64,000 bases of DNA from Agroathelia rolfsii (taxonomy: Eukaryota > Basidiomycota > Agaricomycetes > Amylocorticiales > Amylocorticiaceae), in NCBI GenBank assembly GCA_018343915.1, contig JABRWF010000003.1, positions 310,001-374,000 on the forward strand. Direction: 5' to 3'. Shown here piece by piece: positions 1 to 11,614 of this stretch. The first letter of the stretch is position 1. Each line of letters begins with the position of its first letter. The position numbers and the translations under genes were made by a program. The notes beneath the pieces were generated by a model, which searched no databases, was not told the origin of the DNA, and was given only the letters and a program-made list of their open reading frames with translations.

Positions 1-350
1 AGGCGACTTGCGGTAGGTATATCCACATGAATAAATTGATGTAAACGATAAGAGACAACACGAAGCATGGGAAGAGGCGACCGCGCAGTAAAGGCCATAG
101 GAACGGATGTGTTATGAAGTAATACATCCCCTACACATCATGTTGTTAATGGAAGCTTTTGCGAGTACACTATCTCGGGCAGAGGTCGATATACTTTGAA
201 TGGGTACAACCAGGGAGAGCTGATAGCGACATGGACTGGGTCTGCGAGGAGGGGAATGGATTCAGAGTCTACTGTTACTGATGCTGGTAGATGATTCTGG
301 TGATTGGACACAACGACAACATGAGGAGATCGTGCTGGATAATCAGCCAT
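1..350 (-). CDS. EI24/RRT8-like multi-pass membrane protein, 5' part (runs off left edge)
   Basis: Only the N-terminal part of this minus-strand gene is in the window. The start codon is at 348-350. Exon 1 (195-350) gives a polar leader ending in a Trp-Leu-Tyr-Pro-Phe-Lys motif. A GT-AG intron (131-194) then joins in frame to an exon reading GMYYFITHPFLWPLL, followed by a strongly hydrophobic segment rich in Leu, Val, Ile and Phe that continues to the window edge. The 'YPFxG..YFLxHP..WPLL' pattern followed by a membrane helix resembles fungal proteins of the EI24/RRT8 (outer spore wall) group. That assignment comes from memory of the family, not from a search. The cellular role in basidiomycetes is not known to me. 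Alternative: another multi-pass membrane protein of unknown family. Confidence 0.6.
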
Positions 351-1430
351 TTTTCTGAAATAGATTAAAGCTGCTGTATGCCTGCCAGGCCTCGCCTAAG
401 TAATAAGTGTAAGTGGTAAGTGGTAAGCAAAAAGAGACCTTGCAGAAGCGTGCCACTGGCATTGGCAGTGCTGCGCTTGAGCGGAATTATCCGCTACATC
501 AACAACTTGACAAATTAGGAAGTTACCACTTCGCCCGAGTCCATTCTCTCACTAGGCCATCACTATCTTACATGAAATTCAAATCAAATAAGATAACTCA
601 AAAAACCCTCAAAACTTGTCAGGACACCACACGCACGGCAATCACACGATGATAGCTGACTGCATGTTATTTCTGAGCCTGATCTACGCCTAGCTTGTAC
701 AAAGCACGCCTTTCCATCAACAGAGAGGCCACTTAATTCAGCGAACCACTCTGGTTTGTCCGTAAACCGAAGCCTGGCACAAATATTTGGCTTGTTATCA
801 TCCGAGTTTGGAAGGCGTTGTAGGGTTTTTGTGCCCCACATGGCTCCTGGGTGTTTTTTTAGGCCCCATCGAATGCCGGGTGGAGCTCGGAGAGAGCCGT
901 TCCCCCAAAGCTCCGTCGTAGCAGAATCCACAGGGTCGGCTAATGATGAGGTAAGGGCCTCGGGTAGACTTATTGTTCGGCTAGCTGGAATATCGATACA
1001 TTTTATCTGGAGCAAAATGGCACCAGCTCCTGCTCTCTACTCAAGACATGCCAACGGGTGTGTGGATAGCCTAGTAGTTGAGGGTGTTGGAACCCCTTCC
1101 AATCATCACGCTTTCTTCATACTATACGCTTGCAATCAATCAACTTGAACCATGCGGATATCCGGCCGTGAACTGACAGCCATGTTTGTGTGGATGCGAT
1201 AACCGCATCTATTGTTCCGAGGCAAATTCAAGTTGATCAATGGAAGAAGGGCCATTCCGGGCATTGACGCCGTCCCTCCATTGTCCGCTGTGAAACATTA
1301 GCCCTGTGTAAAGGGTCAAGATAGGTTATGATAAATAGGACCCATGGCGGCGAATCGTACCAGCTAACGACGCTTCTTTTCCCCTTCCACGACCTTTCCT
1401 TTTTTTTTCTTTCTTTCTTACTAGGCAATC
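351..1430. other. Intergenic region between divergent genes; no convincing gene
   Basis: This region separates the minus-strand membrane-protein gene from the plus-strand chitinase and should contain both promoters. A pyrimidine-rich stretch (about 1376-1420) lies just upstream of the chitinase start, as is common before fungal start codons. A 143-codon minus-strand ORF (584-1015) overlaps a 130-codon plus-strand ORF (756-1148). Neither has a recognisable domain or clear splice partners, so neither is called. A short tandem repeat of GTAAGTG units lies near 408-428. Confidence 0.5.
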
Positions 1431-3852
1431 ATGCCTTCTTACTGCCCCTGGTTCTCTTTCGTTTGTGTCTTGCTATGCTCTCTCTTTGCATCCTTTGGCT
1501 ATGCTCTGCCCCTGGTGGGCTCACAATTCGATAATCTTGATGCTCAAGCGCGCAGAATCCTCGAGCGCTCTACGCCAGCCTCCCCTCACTTTGTCGTCTA
1601 CAGGCACGCTATTTCTTTAATGAATATTTCATCTACATCTCATCCTATATCTCTAGTGACGCATCTGTCTCTGGTACTACCGGACCACCTGATGTTTCGG
1701 AAGTCTCTGTACGTCTTCATGTCTCTGAGATGATAATGACTTACTGATTATTCTGTCTTTAAAAGGGATTCAATGTTTTGTGAGCATCAAATGTATACTC
1801 GATCTCGACTTTATTCTGATAGAGGCCACTTCAGCATCTTATCCTTCTTGTTAACCGAAGGTGCCTATGACAAGGCGGAAGAATGGACGTCACTGACTGC
1901 TGATGAACGCTCATCCATCAAGAAGCAGTATGCGGATGCTGGTATCAGTCTCATTGTGAGCCTTTTCGGTGAGTGTATGGTTTCTGAGCGCGGATTAGAC
2001 ATTTTACTGATTACATAATCATCATAAGGGTCAACGGATGCTCCCACCACCTCGTGATTATTCACCATCTCAATTCACTCTTTCACATTTATTAACATCC
2101 AATCAGTGGGCAGGATGCTACAACTCTTGCGGATACCATGGCATCTTGGGTAAGTAACCCTTGCAATCATTTTCTTTGACGTTTTACTTATATTCATTAT
2201 CTTCTCAGATTATTGAATATGACCTTGATGGCGCCGACATTGACTATGAAGACATGTCTGCCTTTGAAGATAGCGGTGACGGTGTCACGTGGCTCATCGA
2301 TTTCACAAAGGAAATGCGGAACAAACTGCCCGTCGGCAGTTACATTCTGACTCATGCTCGTATGTTTTGCATCACATCATGGAGTGGTTTGAATCATCAC
2401 AGCTGACTGTTTGATGTAGCGGTTGCACCCTGGTTCTCCCCAAATATGTGGTCTGGCAGTGGAAAAGGCGGTTATCTGTAAGCTAATACATCATTTGATG
2501 CATCAAGATACGATTGTCTGAGAACATGATTACAGGACTATTGATTCGGAAGTTGGTGATCTCATCGACTGGTATAATGTACAGGTAAGAAGCTATTTGT
2601 CCTCACTTGGTAGCATTTAATTTAACTTGAGTTTCCCTATTTAGTTCTACAACCGTGAGTTTCATGCGACATCCATGATCAACTTATTTTTAAATACTAT
2701 TCATAGAGGGTTCCTCGGAATACACTACATGCTCTGGTCTCTTCAACAAATCTTCTAGTGCCTGGCCCGAGTCGTCCGTCTTCGAGATTGCTGCCAATGG
2801 TGTGAGCCTTGACAAGGTATCTACCAATATTGTTCAACAGCGTTATTGGGCTCAAAACTGACGTTTTCTCAAGATCGTTGTTGGAAAGCCCGCTACTTCC
2901 AGCGATGCTTCCAATGGATACATGTCGCCTTCCGATCTTGCGACCTGTATGAACGAGGCTCAGGAAAGTGGATACAATGGAGGTGTCATGGTTTGGGAGG
3001 TACGAGTGTTTCAGTGTTTGAGTATCTGTAGACCACGTTTTGAGATTCCTTTTCTAGTTCCCCGGTGCCTCTGCCGAATGGATCTCCACCGTCCGAGGCT
3101 CTGCCTGGCCTGTGGGCGGCACCGGTTCGTCATCGACGGCCACTGGAACAACCACCTCGTCTTCAGTCACTGTCACCAAATCAAGTGTCACCGCAACTAC
3201 GTCAAAGACGATGCCGACATCCTCATCTTCATCGTTCACGTCATCGTCCACCTCCACCTCGGCATGGCAACCAACATCTACATCATCAACACCAACCGCC
3301 AGCTCAACCTCAAGCATAGGTTCAACGTCAACTTCAACCTTTGCTACAGCGACGGGATCTCCATGCGGTACGGTTTCTGCTTGGTCAGCCAGCACCACAT
3401 ACTGGGTAGGTGACAAAGTTGCTTACAAGTATGTACAAACTCCTTTGATTCATTTTATGCACACACTCAACCGATTTGTCTAGCGGCCAAGTTTACTCCG
3501 CCAAGTGGTGGTCGGCTAATAACATCCCTGGTAAGTCAACTTCAGCTCGAGAGATTATTAAGTATGACTAACGCACTCCGTAGGTGGTAATGATGTTGGC
3601 AATCCTGGAGTATGGGCCACCGAAGGCGGTTGCGATGGCACATCCACCGTTTCCTCCTCCGTCTCTTCTCCTACAACACCCTCTTCATCTGCTGTTGCAC
3701 CTTCCTTTGCATCTTCGTCCGATGTTGTATCTTCTTCCGCCTCTCCCTCGGCACCGAGCACACCACAAAGCAACACACATAACAACCACTCTTTCCCCTC
3801 CCGTCGCCACTGGGCATCATCCTCTAGAAGAGGGAATTCGAAGCGTCACTAA
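1431..3852 (+). CDS. Secreted GH18 chitinase with Ser/Thr-rich linker and C-terminal CBM5/12
   Basis: This is an endochitinase that hydrolyses beta-1,4-GlcNAc polymers outside the cell or in the wall. The product starts with a hydrophobic signal peptide ending near a Gly-Tyr-Ala-Leu-Pro motif. The GH18 barrel follows, with the catalytic signature DGADIDYE (exon from 2209), where the final Glu is the expected acid/base. A long Ser/Thr linker (about 3110-3370) precedes a CBM5/12-type chitin-binding module (SAWSASTTYW ... WWSANNIPGG ... GVW). A second Ser-rich tail ends in basic residues. About a dozen short introns are needed, and their junctions restore one continuous frame. The first intron (1604-1656) has a GC rather than GT donor; other boundaries read include 1709-1765, 1780-1834 and 2150-2208. 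The start was chosen because it begins the signal peptide. Plausible roles are wall remodelling or mycoparasitic and saprotrophic chitin use. Confidence 0.93.
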
Positions 3853-4403
3853 AAAAAATCTCTTACGCTCATTATCTTTATTCTTGCCTGATGATATGAT
3901 TATGCTATCTCATTCGTTGTAAACTCCCTGTCTTTTTAGCTTGTCTCATTCTGCTGTCAATCGTTTTTATCACGCAGGCTCGATCCTCCATCATGTCTGG
4001 TTACAACTACTTTTACAGTCCTTTCTCATTCGTTCCCATTTGATATGTCTGTCTTATTAGCTCCTTTTGCCGGCCATATTTTTTTGATACTGGCTTGAAG
4101 CTTGATGTCTGGTTTACACTGTATCAATTATGTTCTTTTGCTATTCATTCACGTCACCCATTCTTTGCTTTCTTCAACTTGTTTTCTTACCTGAATCGCT
4201 TATAGTCGATATTTTCTTGCATTCTGGCTTGACGCCTTATCGCAAACCACGCATGTAGACATGTATCATGTAACAATATTTGTATTTATAGTACTTCCAG
4301 AATACACGAACCTTTTTAAAAGGTAGACATACAAACAGAAATCGGGGCTTAGCAGTGACTAATTTGCCTACTTTTTGAGTGTCATGCAATATAACGGGTG
4401 GGC
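3853..4403. other. Convergent 3' intergenic region
   Basis: This stretch lies between the stop codons of the chitinase (plus) and glutamate 5-kinase (minus). It is T-rich on the plus strand and should hold both 3' untranslated regions and polyadenylation sites. I see no ORF with coding character, no repeat and no structured RNA. Confidence 0.5.
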
Positions 4404-6223
4404 TCAATTGATAGAACGGATCGTAACATTTTCGACGACGTATTCAGAGTCGGCATAACCAAGGAATTGCGGGAGCATGGTGCTACAAAGAAAGAGTGTA
4501 AGTAAGCACTTGATCCCTCATGAATGGTTTTAACTGCATTACCTATTAAGCCCCTTGACTCTTGCGATCTGTGATGAGTTATAATTGGCCAACCCACGCC
4601 CAACTTCTACTATCTCTCCATATTGACTACCATCTCCCTCATCCGGAGCTGGTGCCGGTGACGGCGATCGAGAAGGATGGGCGGAGACGCCAGGAGATGG
4701 TTCTACTCCATGCGACCCACTAAGCCGGTGGATATCTCTCGAAGAACGACGGTCGAATCCTTGAAATGGTCCACCAGCACCACCTTCGGAATTGTTGGAA
4801 TTGTTGGCGGCATCTAGATCAGCGCGTCGTACGGCGATGCGAACGGCTTGGCCGGACGCAAAGGCTCCTATGACGCCTATGACGCCCACGGCTAGGAGAC
4901 GCCCGCCAGATTCCCGCTTAGATAGGACGCGGTATGCACCGACGTCGACGATGATCGTGCCCGCCGGGTATAGTGTGTGACTTGTCCATGATTTCAGGTC
5001 ACTCACGGGCACAGGAGAGGGCAAGAATGCAGTATGCGGAGGACGCAGGACTACTGCCTGCTGTATAGGCTCTGATGATTGCAAAGTGGGAGCTGGACTG
5101 GCGGGGCGAGAGATCTCAGGAGTGGCTGCAGCTGCAGATGTATTTTGGTGCTTGTGTCGGTTGTGAGCATCGTGGTAATGGATGATAGGGATCAGATTCT
5201 CGGGGTTTTTACTCGAGCATATGATGGTCATCACTCCTGCAGCTGAAGCTATTTCAGCCGCGATGAGTTTAGTTTCCATCCCGCCTGTACCAAGCTTTGA
5301 CCCGAGGGTGTTGGTGCTGACTGAAAAAGAAAAAAATAAGTTAGAACATGAAGAATTAATACGAGGGGTGTAGTCTGACCTTGCTGACGGATTGCTGCTA
5401 CAGAGGCGACTTCCTCGATAGCCTTCGCATCTGGATCTTTGCGCGGGTTGGAAGTATAAAGACCATCGACATCCGTCAGAAGGAATAGATAATCTGCGTG
5501 CAACATAGAAGAGGTAATGGCTGACAGAGTATCGTTGTCGCCAAATTTGATTTCCTATTTAGTAACGTTAAAACTAGCTTATATTACAATGTGTTTCCTG
5601 CCCACGTACGCTAACGGAGACAGTGTCATTTTCGTTTACAATCGGAACAACCCCAAGGTGGAGGAGTTCCTTGAATGTATTGACGGCATTCAAGTAACGG
5701 GTCCGCTAAAATACAATGAATATATGATAATCGCTATGAGAGTATACATTTAAAAAGCGTACATCCGAAATATCGCCCCGAGTGAGCAACACCTGCGCAA
5801 TTGGCTGGCCAAGCTGTCCGAACAGGTTATCCCAAAGCGCGATCAGCCGTCCTTGGCCTATAGCTGCCAGTGCCTATCAAAGACGACACTTTGTTAACCC
5901 CATGGACTTGCTAGGTTAATCCGCGACATACTTGCTTTCCAGCAAGACTTTTGGGTCTACTAGCCATATCCATGCGCTTGAGACCGACGCCGATCGCGCC
6001 AGAACTGACAAGTACGACCTTGTGGCCCTGACGTCGAAGTTCTACGACAGTTTCGACAATCGCCGAGAGTGTGCTGAGCAAAGGTTGATGTGTCTCTTCA
6101 TGGACAATCGATGAAGTCCCTGATGGTATGTACGGCGTAAGATGAGTGCTTCCTGACTTGGGCTGGTATGCAATAGTGCGAACCGAGTTTGATGACGATG
6201 ACACAGGGGCGAATTCGAGTCAT
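4404..6223 (-). CDS. PRO1: Glutamate 5-kinase (gamma-glutamyl kinase) with C-terminal PUA domain
   Basis: This enzyme phosphorylates glutamate to gamma-glutamyl phosphate, the first committed step of proline synthesis in the cytosol. The N-terminus reads [15 protein letters not shown] 64-nt intron (6120-6183) is followed by TSSIVHEE, the kinase Gly/Ser loop. Further family motifs are [43 protein letters not shown] and GTGGMETKL, in the order expected for the amino-acid kinase fold. The C-terminal part carries a PUA-like domain interrupted by a low-complexity Ser/Pro/Gly insert around 4640-4800. The last exon ends with [12 protein letters not shown] and a stop at 4404-4406. The start at 6221-6223 was chosen because it opens directly into the beta-strand before the substrate loop. 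Confidence 0.93.
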
Positions 6224-6687
6224 GAGAGAAGCACAATTTTGAGACAGGTTGCAGCAGTGATTCTAAGTCTCAGGAGCCCTTGAAAGATATTTGATTTTGA
6301 GGAAGTATGTAATCTTGAAGCAGCTTGCAATACATGTAAAAGAACATGGCTGTTGCATGCAGCTCGATCAGTGAGTCACTTCGTCGGCTCTCTTCGCCGA
6401 AACGCTTGGAATAATCAATTTGATCATTTTACACCTGAAATGTTTTATATTGGCCATGAAAAACAAGATGAATCCATATTTTACAGAGTAATTATATATG
6501 CCGCCACAGCAATTTGAACAATTTCTCATCAAGCAACCTAGGATAAACAGCCCCCACTTTGTCTCCTTGAAGTTTTTTCTGTTTAAATTCTTCATACTGC
6601 TATCATGCCCGCATGATAACATGATAGGAGTATAAAGAATTCAAATGAGGAAAAATTGCACTTCTCCCCTCCTTCCAAAGAATCCAG
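6224..6687. other. Intergenic region between PRO1 start and DODA-like stop
   Basis: This holds the presumed PRO1 promoter and the 3' end of the downstream-oriented dioxygenase gene. It is AT-rich with only short spurious ORFs. I see no repeat or RNA gene. Confidence 0.45.
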
Positions 6688-7665
6688 TTATAGTTCAATT
6701 GATGTGGGAGCAGGAGCTGCTTCAGGTTCACCCTTCAGGATCTTCTCAATAGCGGCTCCGAGTCTGCGTCTTTCCTCTAAAGTCAAGTCAGGGGCCTTGG
6801 ATGAATATCCCAGTTCTGGAATGGAATAGATGAGATAAACGCCCAAAAGAGCAAAACAAGAGGGCACATACTGAGACTAGGGTATTGTAACGGAATTTCC
6901 TCGCTTTTGAGTGGCAGCGTCGACAAGTCCAATGGGAAGGACGGTCCTAGCCATGCATTACGGATCTCGTGATCGCTATCAAGTAATCATAAGAATTTTC
7001 CTCCTTTATACTCTTATAAGAAACCACGCATCACATACGCTCTCTAATCGAAGTGGAAGGCATTACTATCAAATTGTACGTCAGGAGCGAATGGAGCTCA
7101 CCTGCTCCCTCGTCAAAGGGTGTATCAATATACTATACAAGACACTTGGTTTTCACGGCTTCTTCGGATACAGTGAGGCGTAGCTTACCTGAGCTCGCCA
7201 CGGTTCAATGCAAGGTACGAGAAAACAGATGCGAACGATTCCGCGGGCACCCAGATTTCATAAGAACCTATGGATACAGGATTCAGTATGCACACTAGAA
7301 CTCTTTCATTTCAAAAGAGGCAGACTGGGAATGATAACTAACCGACGGGATGAGGGCCCATGGGGTCGTAGTTAACACGGAACAAGGGCACCGCAACAAA
7401 TGCGCCGTCCCGTCTAAGTTTCAGGACAGCATTACGCAATTGAAGAGCAGCAGTCCTCGCCGCCTCATTCCTTTGGTGAAAGTATATGTCTAAAATCTCT
7501 CTAAGCTATGAGAGCTCAGGACAATTAAATTGTATGCACGTACGGAAATGCCATTCTCTTATTATAAATCGGCGTTCAGATTACTGTTGATAAATTTAGG
7601 GTAGGAGAGGGGACTTGCCTGATTTCTCCTTCTAACACATCTTCCAAGCTCGTTTGGGGGGACAT
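6688..7665 (-). CDS. DOPA 4,5-dioxygenase-like extradiol dioxygenase (frame break at one junction)
   Basis: The product belongs to the fungal DOPA 4,5-dioxygenase family, whose Amanita muscaria member cleaves L-DOPA during betalain pigment synthesis. Recognisable motifs in order are EWHF/HIYFHQRNEA, FVAVPLFRVNYDPMGPHPVG, SYEIWVPAESFASVFSYL, LNRGEL, LIHPLTREQ, DHEIRNAWLGPSFPLDL, IPLQYPSLKLGYSS and a C-terminal LTLEERRRLGAAIE helix. The conserved histidines (HIYFH, HPVG, IHPL) are the likely iron ligands. The first intron (7558-7618) has a GC donor. One junction is odd: the exon ending LTREQ joined by its only visible GT-AG intron to the exon encoding DHEIRNAW falls out of frame and meets a stop. 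The gene is therefore either frameshifted, non-canonically spliced or affected by a base error. Most fungi carrying this family make no betalain, so the substrate is uncertain. Confidence 0.82.
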
Positions 7666-8603
7666 CTCGTATGGTCGATAGCCCACTGTTGGTTGCTAAT
7701 GGTAGAGGAGAGCAGCGAGCCCGGTCGCATGATTCGAAGCTCGGACAATGATGACCAAGGATTATCTGATAAGCCGGTGACTAGGCACCAGGACACTATT
7801 GCGACATATGCGCATCGTATGGTCTAATTACCGGATTCTCTTACATCCTTTCATACATTTACGATCCAAAACAATAACAATGGGTCCAAAATCTCTTTCT
7901 ATATGTAGATAACATGTTAAGGATGGCCAAAAGACTTTGTATATTTTATCTTGGATTCCGGGTACATTATGACATGTTACTGAAAATGCAAGAAACACGA
8001 CTATCCGTCTGCACAACACCAGATAGGTTGTTTTGCGCAGAATATTACTCGACCAACATTTTCATAGCCATAAGTTAGCTGTAGTTCATGAAAGAGCAAT
8101 AGCCTCCGTATCTCGAAGTTTCGGTACGAACCAGCAGAGTTTGTCGACCTACTCTGATAGACAAATGATACGTTGGTGCTAATTTGCGAGGCGTCCTTAC
8201 ATTCTCGAGATTTGAAAGGCTCCTAAATTGGAGTTTACTGAGATCATAAAATGGTCACGCGAAGATAGAAGAGAAAAAAACCAGAATGTTGGTGACACCG
8301 AGAATATTGAGTTTGGTTAAGACAAGACATCAGGACTCGGGAAACTTAAGTTGCCAATAACAAGAGCGTACGAGCATAGAAAAGTAAATCGCTCGGGTGG
8401 ACCGACTATTGCGCATATCCACCTCGGTTTGCCTTGATTTCAGAGGGATTGTCACCTCTCTTCACAGGTCGAAGTAGCAACACGGAGTGAAAAGGCGTTG
8501 CGTATGTGAATTAAGCTCTAGTTTCCCATTTCTAGTACAGTTGTGAAACAAGAACAAGGTTATGATATGGAGGGGTATTAGCACGATGTAATCACTAGCA
8601 GCA
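7666..8603. other. Intergenic region; no gene seen
   Basis: This is about 0.9 kb between the dioxygenase start and the mS33 stop. It is AT-rich, with only one short ORF (7828-8019, minus) that has no coding character. The part next to 7665 should hold the dioxygenase promoter. Confidence 0.45.
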
Positions 8604-9004
8604 CTACCGCTTGCGCTGTTTGCGCTTGCTGTCCTCTGTAGAAATACATGAGCGGTCAAGAGAATTTGAAAGGACGCTGGCGTGGTGAACATACCCTTCT
8701 CTTTTGTCTTCGTTGGTGTGGCCTTTCCTCTTGCACGACGAGCCTCCACATCCTCCAGGCGTTGTGCCTCTGGCAAGTTGATAGTGGGTGCCCCAGGGGG
8801 TAGGATACCGGCAGCCTTGTACATTCGCTGCACTTGAGCCATGTCAATTGCTTCGGGGTAGTATTTCAGCATGCCCGGGCCACGCAAACGTCCTCGTAAG
8901 TATTTTGCACCCGTGCGGGCAGATGTTGGGTTATACGATGTTTGGAATATTGAGCATCGTATTTTGGTCAGAGAGGCCAGCTGAAATGGAGTGGTGGACG
9001 CCAT
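8604..9004 (-). CDS. RSM27: Mitochondrial small-subunit ribosomal protein mS33 (Rsm27/MRP-S33 family)
   Basis: This is a small mitochondrial ribosome subunit protein. The coding sequence is 342 nt (113 residues) in two exons, 8695-9004 and 8604-8635, split by a 59-nt GT-AG intron. The family signature is clear near the N-terminus: a short leader followed by IFQTSYNPTSARTGAKYLR, then RLRGPGMLKYYP. The C-terminus is highly basic (EDSKRKQRKR), fitting rRNA contact. The length is normal for the family. It is divergent from the unrecognised gene at 9213, with a 208-bp shared upstream region. Confidence 0.9.
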
Positions 9005-9212
9005 GTGAAGAGGGCTGAAACCGAGTCGAAACTAGAGTAGTTGCTTCCGGTGTTGGCTCTAGAAGTGTTCACAAGAAATCAACTGTGACTTTAAGTTCCG
9101 AGTCTTAATACAGCTCTTCTTGAAATCGTCATAATCTCCAAGCTACTTATACAACCGTGACAGGAACACTACAAACTACACTTTGGATTAATTTATTTTC
9201 ACTCATACTTGT
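9005..9212. promoter_or_regulatory. Shared upstream region of mS33 (minus) and the 239-residue gene (plus)
   Basis: The two start codons are 208 bp apart and face away from each other, so this interval must hold both promoters unless one extends into the neighbouring gene. An AT-rich stretch (about 9190-9205) precedes the plus-strand start. No specific factor site is claimed. Confidence 0.45.
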
Positions 9213-9932
9213 ATGCATCCCAATACATACATGTCTACCATTGAAGAAACAGAGACCTCTCCAATCCTCAATATCAAACCTCTGTCTACGAAGCAAGAAC
9301 GTAGGCTTGTAGCCTACCTGGAAGACCGGTTCCTCACTCTCACCAGGGCTTATAAAAAGCGTACAGTATCCAGTCCATCCGAGCTGAATGTCCGAACCCT
9401 GCCGGACTACCTGGATGCGACACTACCTTTACTCGCACTGATACTCCAGATCCCACCCGTCGATCCATCCACATCTCTGCGAATTACATTCCTCCTGCGT
9501 TTTACGGGAGACACACTATCGTCTATCCCTGGTTATCCATGCACCCTGGATTCGCTTGAGCCGTTACATGACTGGCTCGATGATCTGAACTGTGCTTGGC
9601 TGGCTGTACTCAAAGCGCAGGTCTGGGATCCAGCAAAGAAAGCGGGCGTGGACATGATCGTTTCTGCTGACGCAGCGGCTGTCCATCCCATTCGATCCTC
9701 TCCCATGAGCCAGACGGAAAGGACACGTCTTAAAAGCCTCTTGCTTACAGGCCGTGCGTCGGTCGAGGATTGGATACAGGAACTGGATTTGGATACGCCT
9801 CAAGGTATAGAAATACGCCAAGCAGTCCAGGACCTGTTTACGGAGACATTGGAGGAGCTGGGCGAGGGGATGTATGCTAGATTCGAACCACCGGAAGTGA
9901 CCATAAAATGTGACGATGAACTGGAGCAGTGA
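9213..9932 (+). CDS. Hypothetical protein, 239 residues, single exon
   Basis: This intronless ORF gives a mixed helical protein with no membrane segment or signal peptide. It opens with MHPNTYMSTIEETE; a second Met at codon 7 could also serve as the start. Residues about 29-60 are basic and helical (KQERRLVAYLEDRFLTLT). The middle is Leu/Pro-rich (LPLLALILQIPPVD), and the end is acidic (TETLEELGEGMYARFEPPE). The length, even composition and amphipathic heptads argue for a real gene. I do not recognise the family and assign no function. It is divergent from mS33. Confidence 0.7.
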   Translation: MHPNTYMSTIEETETSPILNIKPLSTKQERRLVAYLEDRFLTLTRAYKKRTVSSPSELNVRTLPDYLDATLPLLALILQIPPVDPSTSLRITFLLRFTGDTLSSIPGYPCTLDSLEPLHDWLDDLNCAWLAVLKAQVWDPAKKAGVDMIVSADAAAVHPIRSSPMSQTERTRLKSLLLTGRASVEDWIQELDLDTPQGIEIRQAVQDLFTETLEELGEGMYARFEPPEVTIKCDDELEQ

Positions 9933-10056
9933 TATGAAGAGATTATGTCATTCAAGGAGATTGTCTACAAGAAGTGGAACAGCACTACAATTTTACTCAT
10001 GTATTATATCACGACTGTATGAATAATTGACGTGAAGACTGTGCGAAAACCAGTTG

Positions 10057-11431
10057 CTACGCCAAGCCAACCATCCGTCTTACTTGTTGCAGTGTTTGGT
10101 TGGACTGTTCCCGTGCTTTAGTTGCACCGCTCTTGGCCACTTCCTCAAGATAGCCAACGTCTTCTCGCAAGCGCAAATACTCTTGCCTTGGGCCACCAAT
10201 TTGGGCCTCAATGGCTTCTGCGACACGCTCTTTGAGCTTTCCATGACCGCTTTCCGTGGGTACACATGATTGGGCATCTTGGCCCGTGCATGCGCCGAGG
10301 ATTGTCAGGAGATTTGACGTCCCAGGACGGTTAATGGGATCGTAAGAGATGGTCGGATCGTTGTCCGTCACCGCACCCCGAAGCTTTTTACGAATTTGGT
10401 CATAACTATCCGTGAGGAGAATTCTGGATGCGGGGTCTGGTGCGGACTTGGACATTTTGGAATCTGGGTCCTTTAATGATAGGATACGACGTGCAGTTGC
10501 TACAACAGAATCAGTTTAAGGATATATCTTAGTAACACTTGAGAACGTACTGATAAGTGTTTCCGGAAGAGGGAAAAGGGGAGACGAAGACGAGGATGGC
10601 TTGTATGTTCTATTGAAAAGATCAGCCAGGTCTCGGCATAGTTCCAGATGCTGTCTTTGGTCGTCTCCAACAGGAACGTGTGTCGCACTATGTTTACAGT
10701 CAGTGATACTGAAGCCCACTAGGCCGAGTTTTTCCTTACCGGTATGCAAGTATATCGGCTGCTTGCAATACAGGATACGTCAGTAAGCCAGCATTGAGTT
10801 GAGATTCACCAATTTCAGACTTGTCATCAGTATCACGGGAAGTGGCTAGCTTGGACTGTACGGGTATTTGTTAGCGAATAATTAGGACTTGGACTGAGAC
10901 AGTACCTTCCAGGTAGTCATGCGTTTTAGTCGGCCCAAAGATGTTAAACAGTTTAGAATCCATCCCAATTCGACGTGATCAGGATTCTACAAGTAGTAAC
11001 CTTAGAAATGCTCATATAAAAAAGGTTTTATTTAGTGTAATGCATACTTCGTCCTGGTGGAAAATGGTACAGCGTTTTGGATCGAGCCCAATAGCAAGCA
11101 AGACAGCCAACATGTCAAGCCTGGAAGCTCTCAGTGTCGCAGGGTCTTGCGGCAAGGTGAGGGCATGCCATCCTACTATAGAGAATATTAATGTGTCTTC
11201 GGGAGCACTGTTTCGCTGTAGTTCCACCCAGTTAGAGAGTGCGCCGAGATAGTTTCCTAGCTAATGACAAATGTCGGTATAAAAACACCCAAGCTGCGAC
11301 ATAAGGGTAAAAGCTACATGGGGTGTTCCAGTTGGCTGTATCCCGGAGAAGACGATTCTAGGCTGTCTTGCAGAAGATGTAAAAGAGCGGACATGAGAGC
11401 GAGAGACGAGGCGTAGAGAATGAAGCAACAT
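10057..11431 (-). CDS. MSW1: Mitochondrial tryptophanyl-tRNA synthetase
   Basis: This class I aminoacyl-tRNA synthetase charges mitochondrial tRNA-Trp. The N-terminus (MLLHSLRLVSRSHVRSF) is basic and lacks acidic residues, as expected for a mitochondrial presequence. The catalytic core follows: RIVFSGIQPTGTPH joins across an intron to LGNYLGAL (HIGH-type motif), then SIVGWHALTLPQ, QADILAYR, HVPVGDDQRQHLELCRDL and the KMSKS loop (SKMSKSAPDP). The C-terminal helical tail ends VRRMVGLA with the stop at 10057-10059. An in-frame Met lies further upstream on the ORF; the start at 11429-11431 was preferred because it gives a compact presequence. Several short introns interrupt the gene. Confidence 0.93.
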
Positions 11432-11614
11432 TTGAAATGACTTCGGATTAGCTTTAGCACTTGGTTTACTGCGAAGTTGATTGGTTGTGATTGATGATGC
11501 CCGGACAAACCGGCCCGAAGATGCCGGACTCTCGAGATCACACTTCGTCGCACATAAGCAAGTCAACTACAACCCCACTGCAAACTTACACAAATACTGT
11601 TTTCCGCTATCACT
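11432..11614. promoter_or_regulatory. Divergent promoter region of MSW1 and NAA35
   Basis: The starts of the mitochondrial TrpRS gene (minus) and NAA35 (plus) are only 183 bp apart and point away from each other. No specific factor site is claimed. Confidence 0.45.

Noticed and set aside
584..1015. 143-codon minus-strand ORF in the chitinase upstream region
   Set aside because: It overlaps a similar-sized ORF on the other strand, has no recognisable domain and no convincing splice partners.
3054..3416. Acidic minus-strand ORF and a His/Pro-rich plus ORF within the chitinase linker
   Set aside because: Both are shadows of the Ser/Thr-rich linker; the GH18-CBM frame explains the bias.
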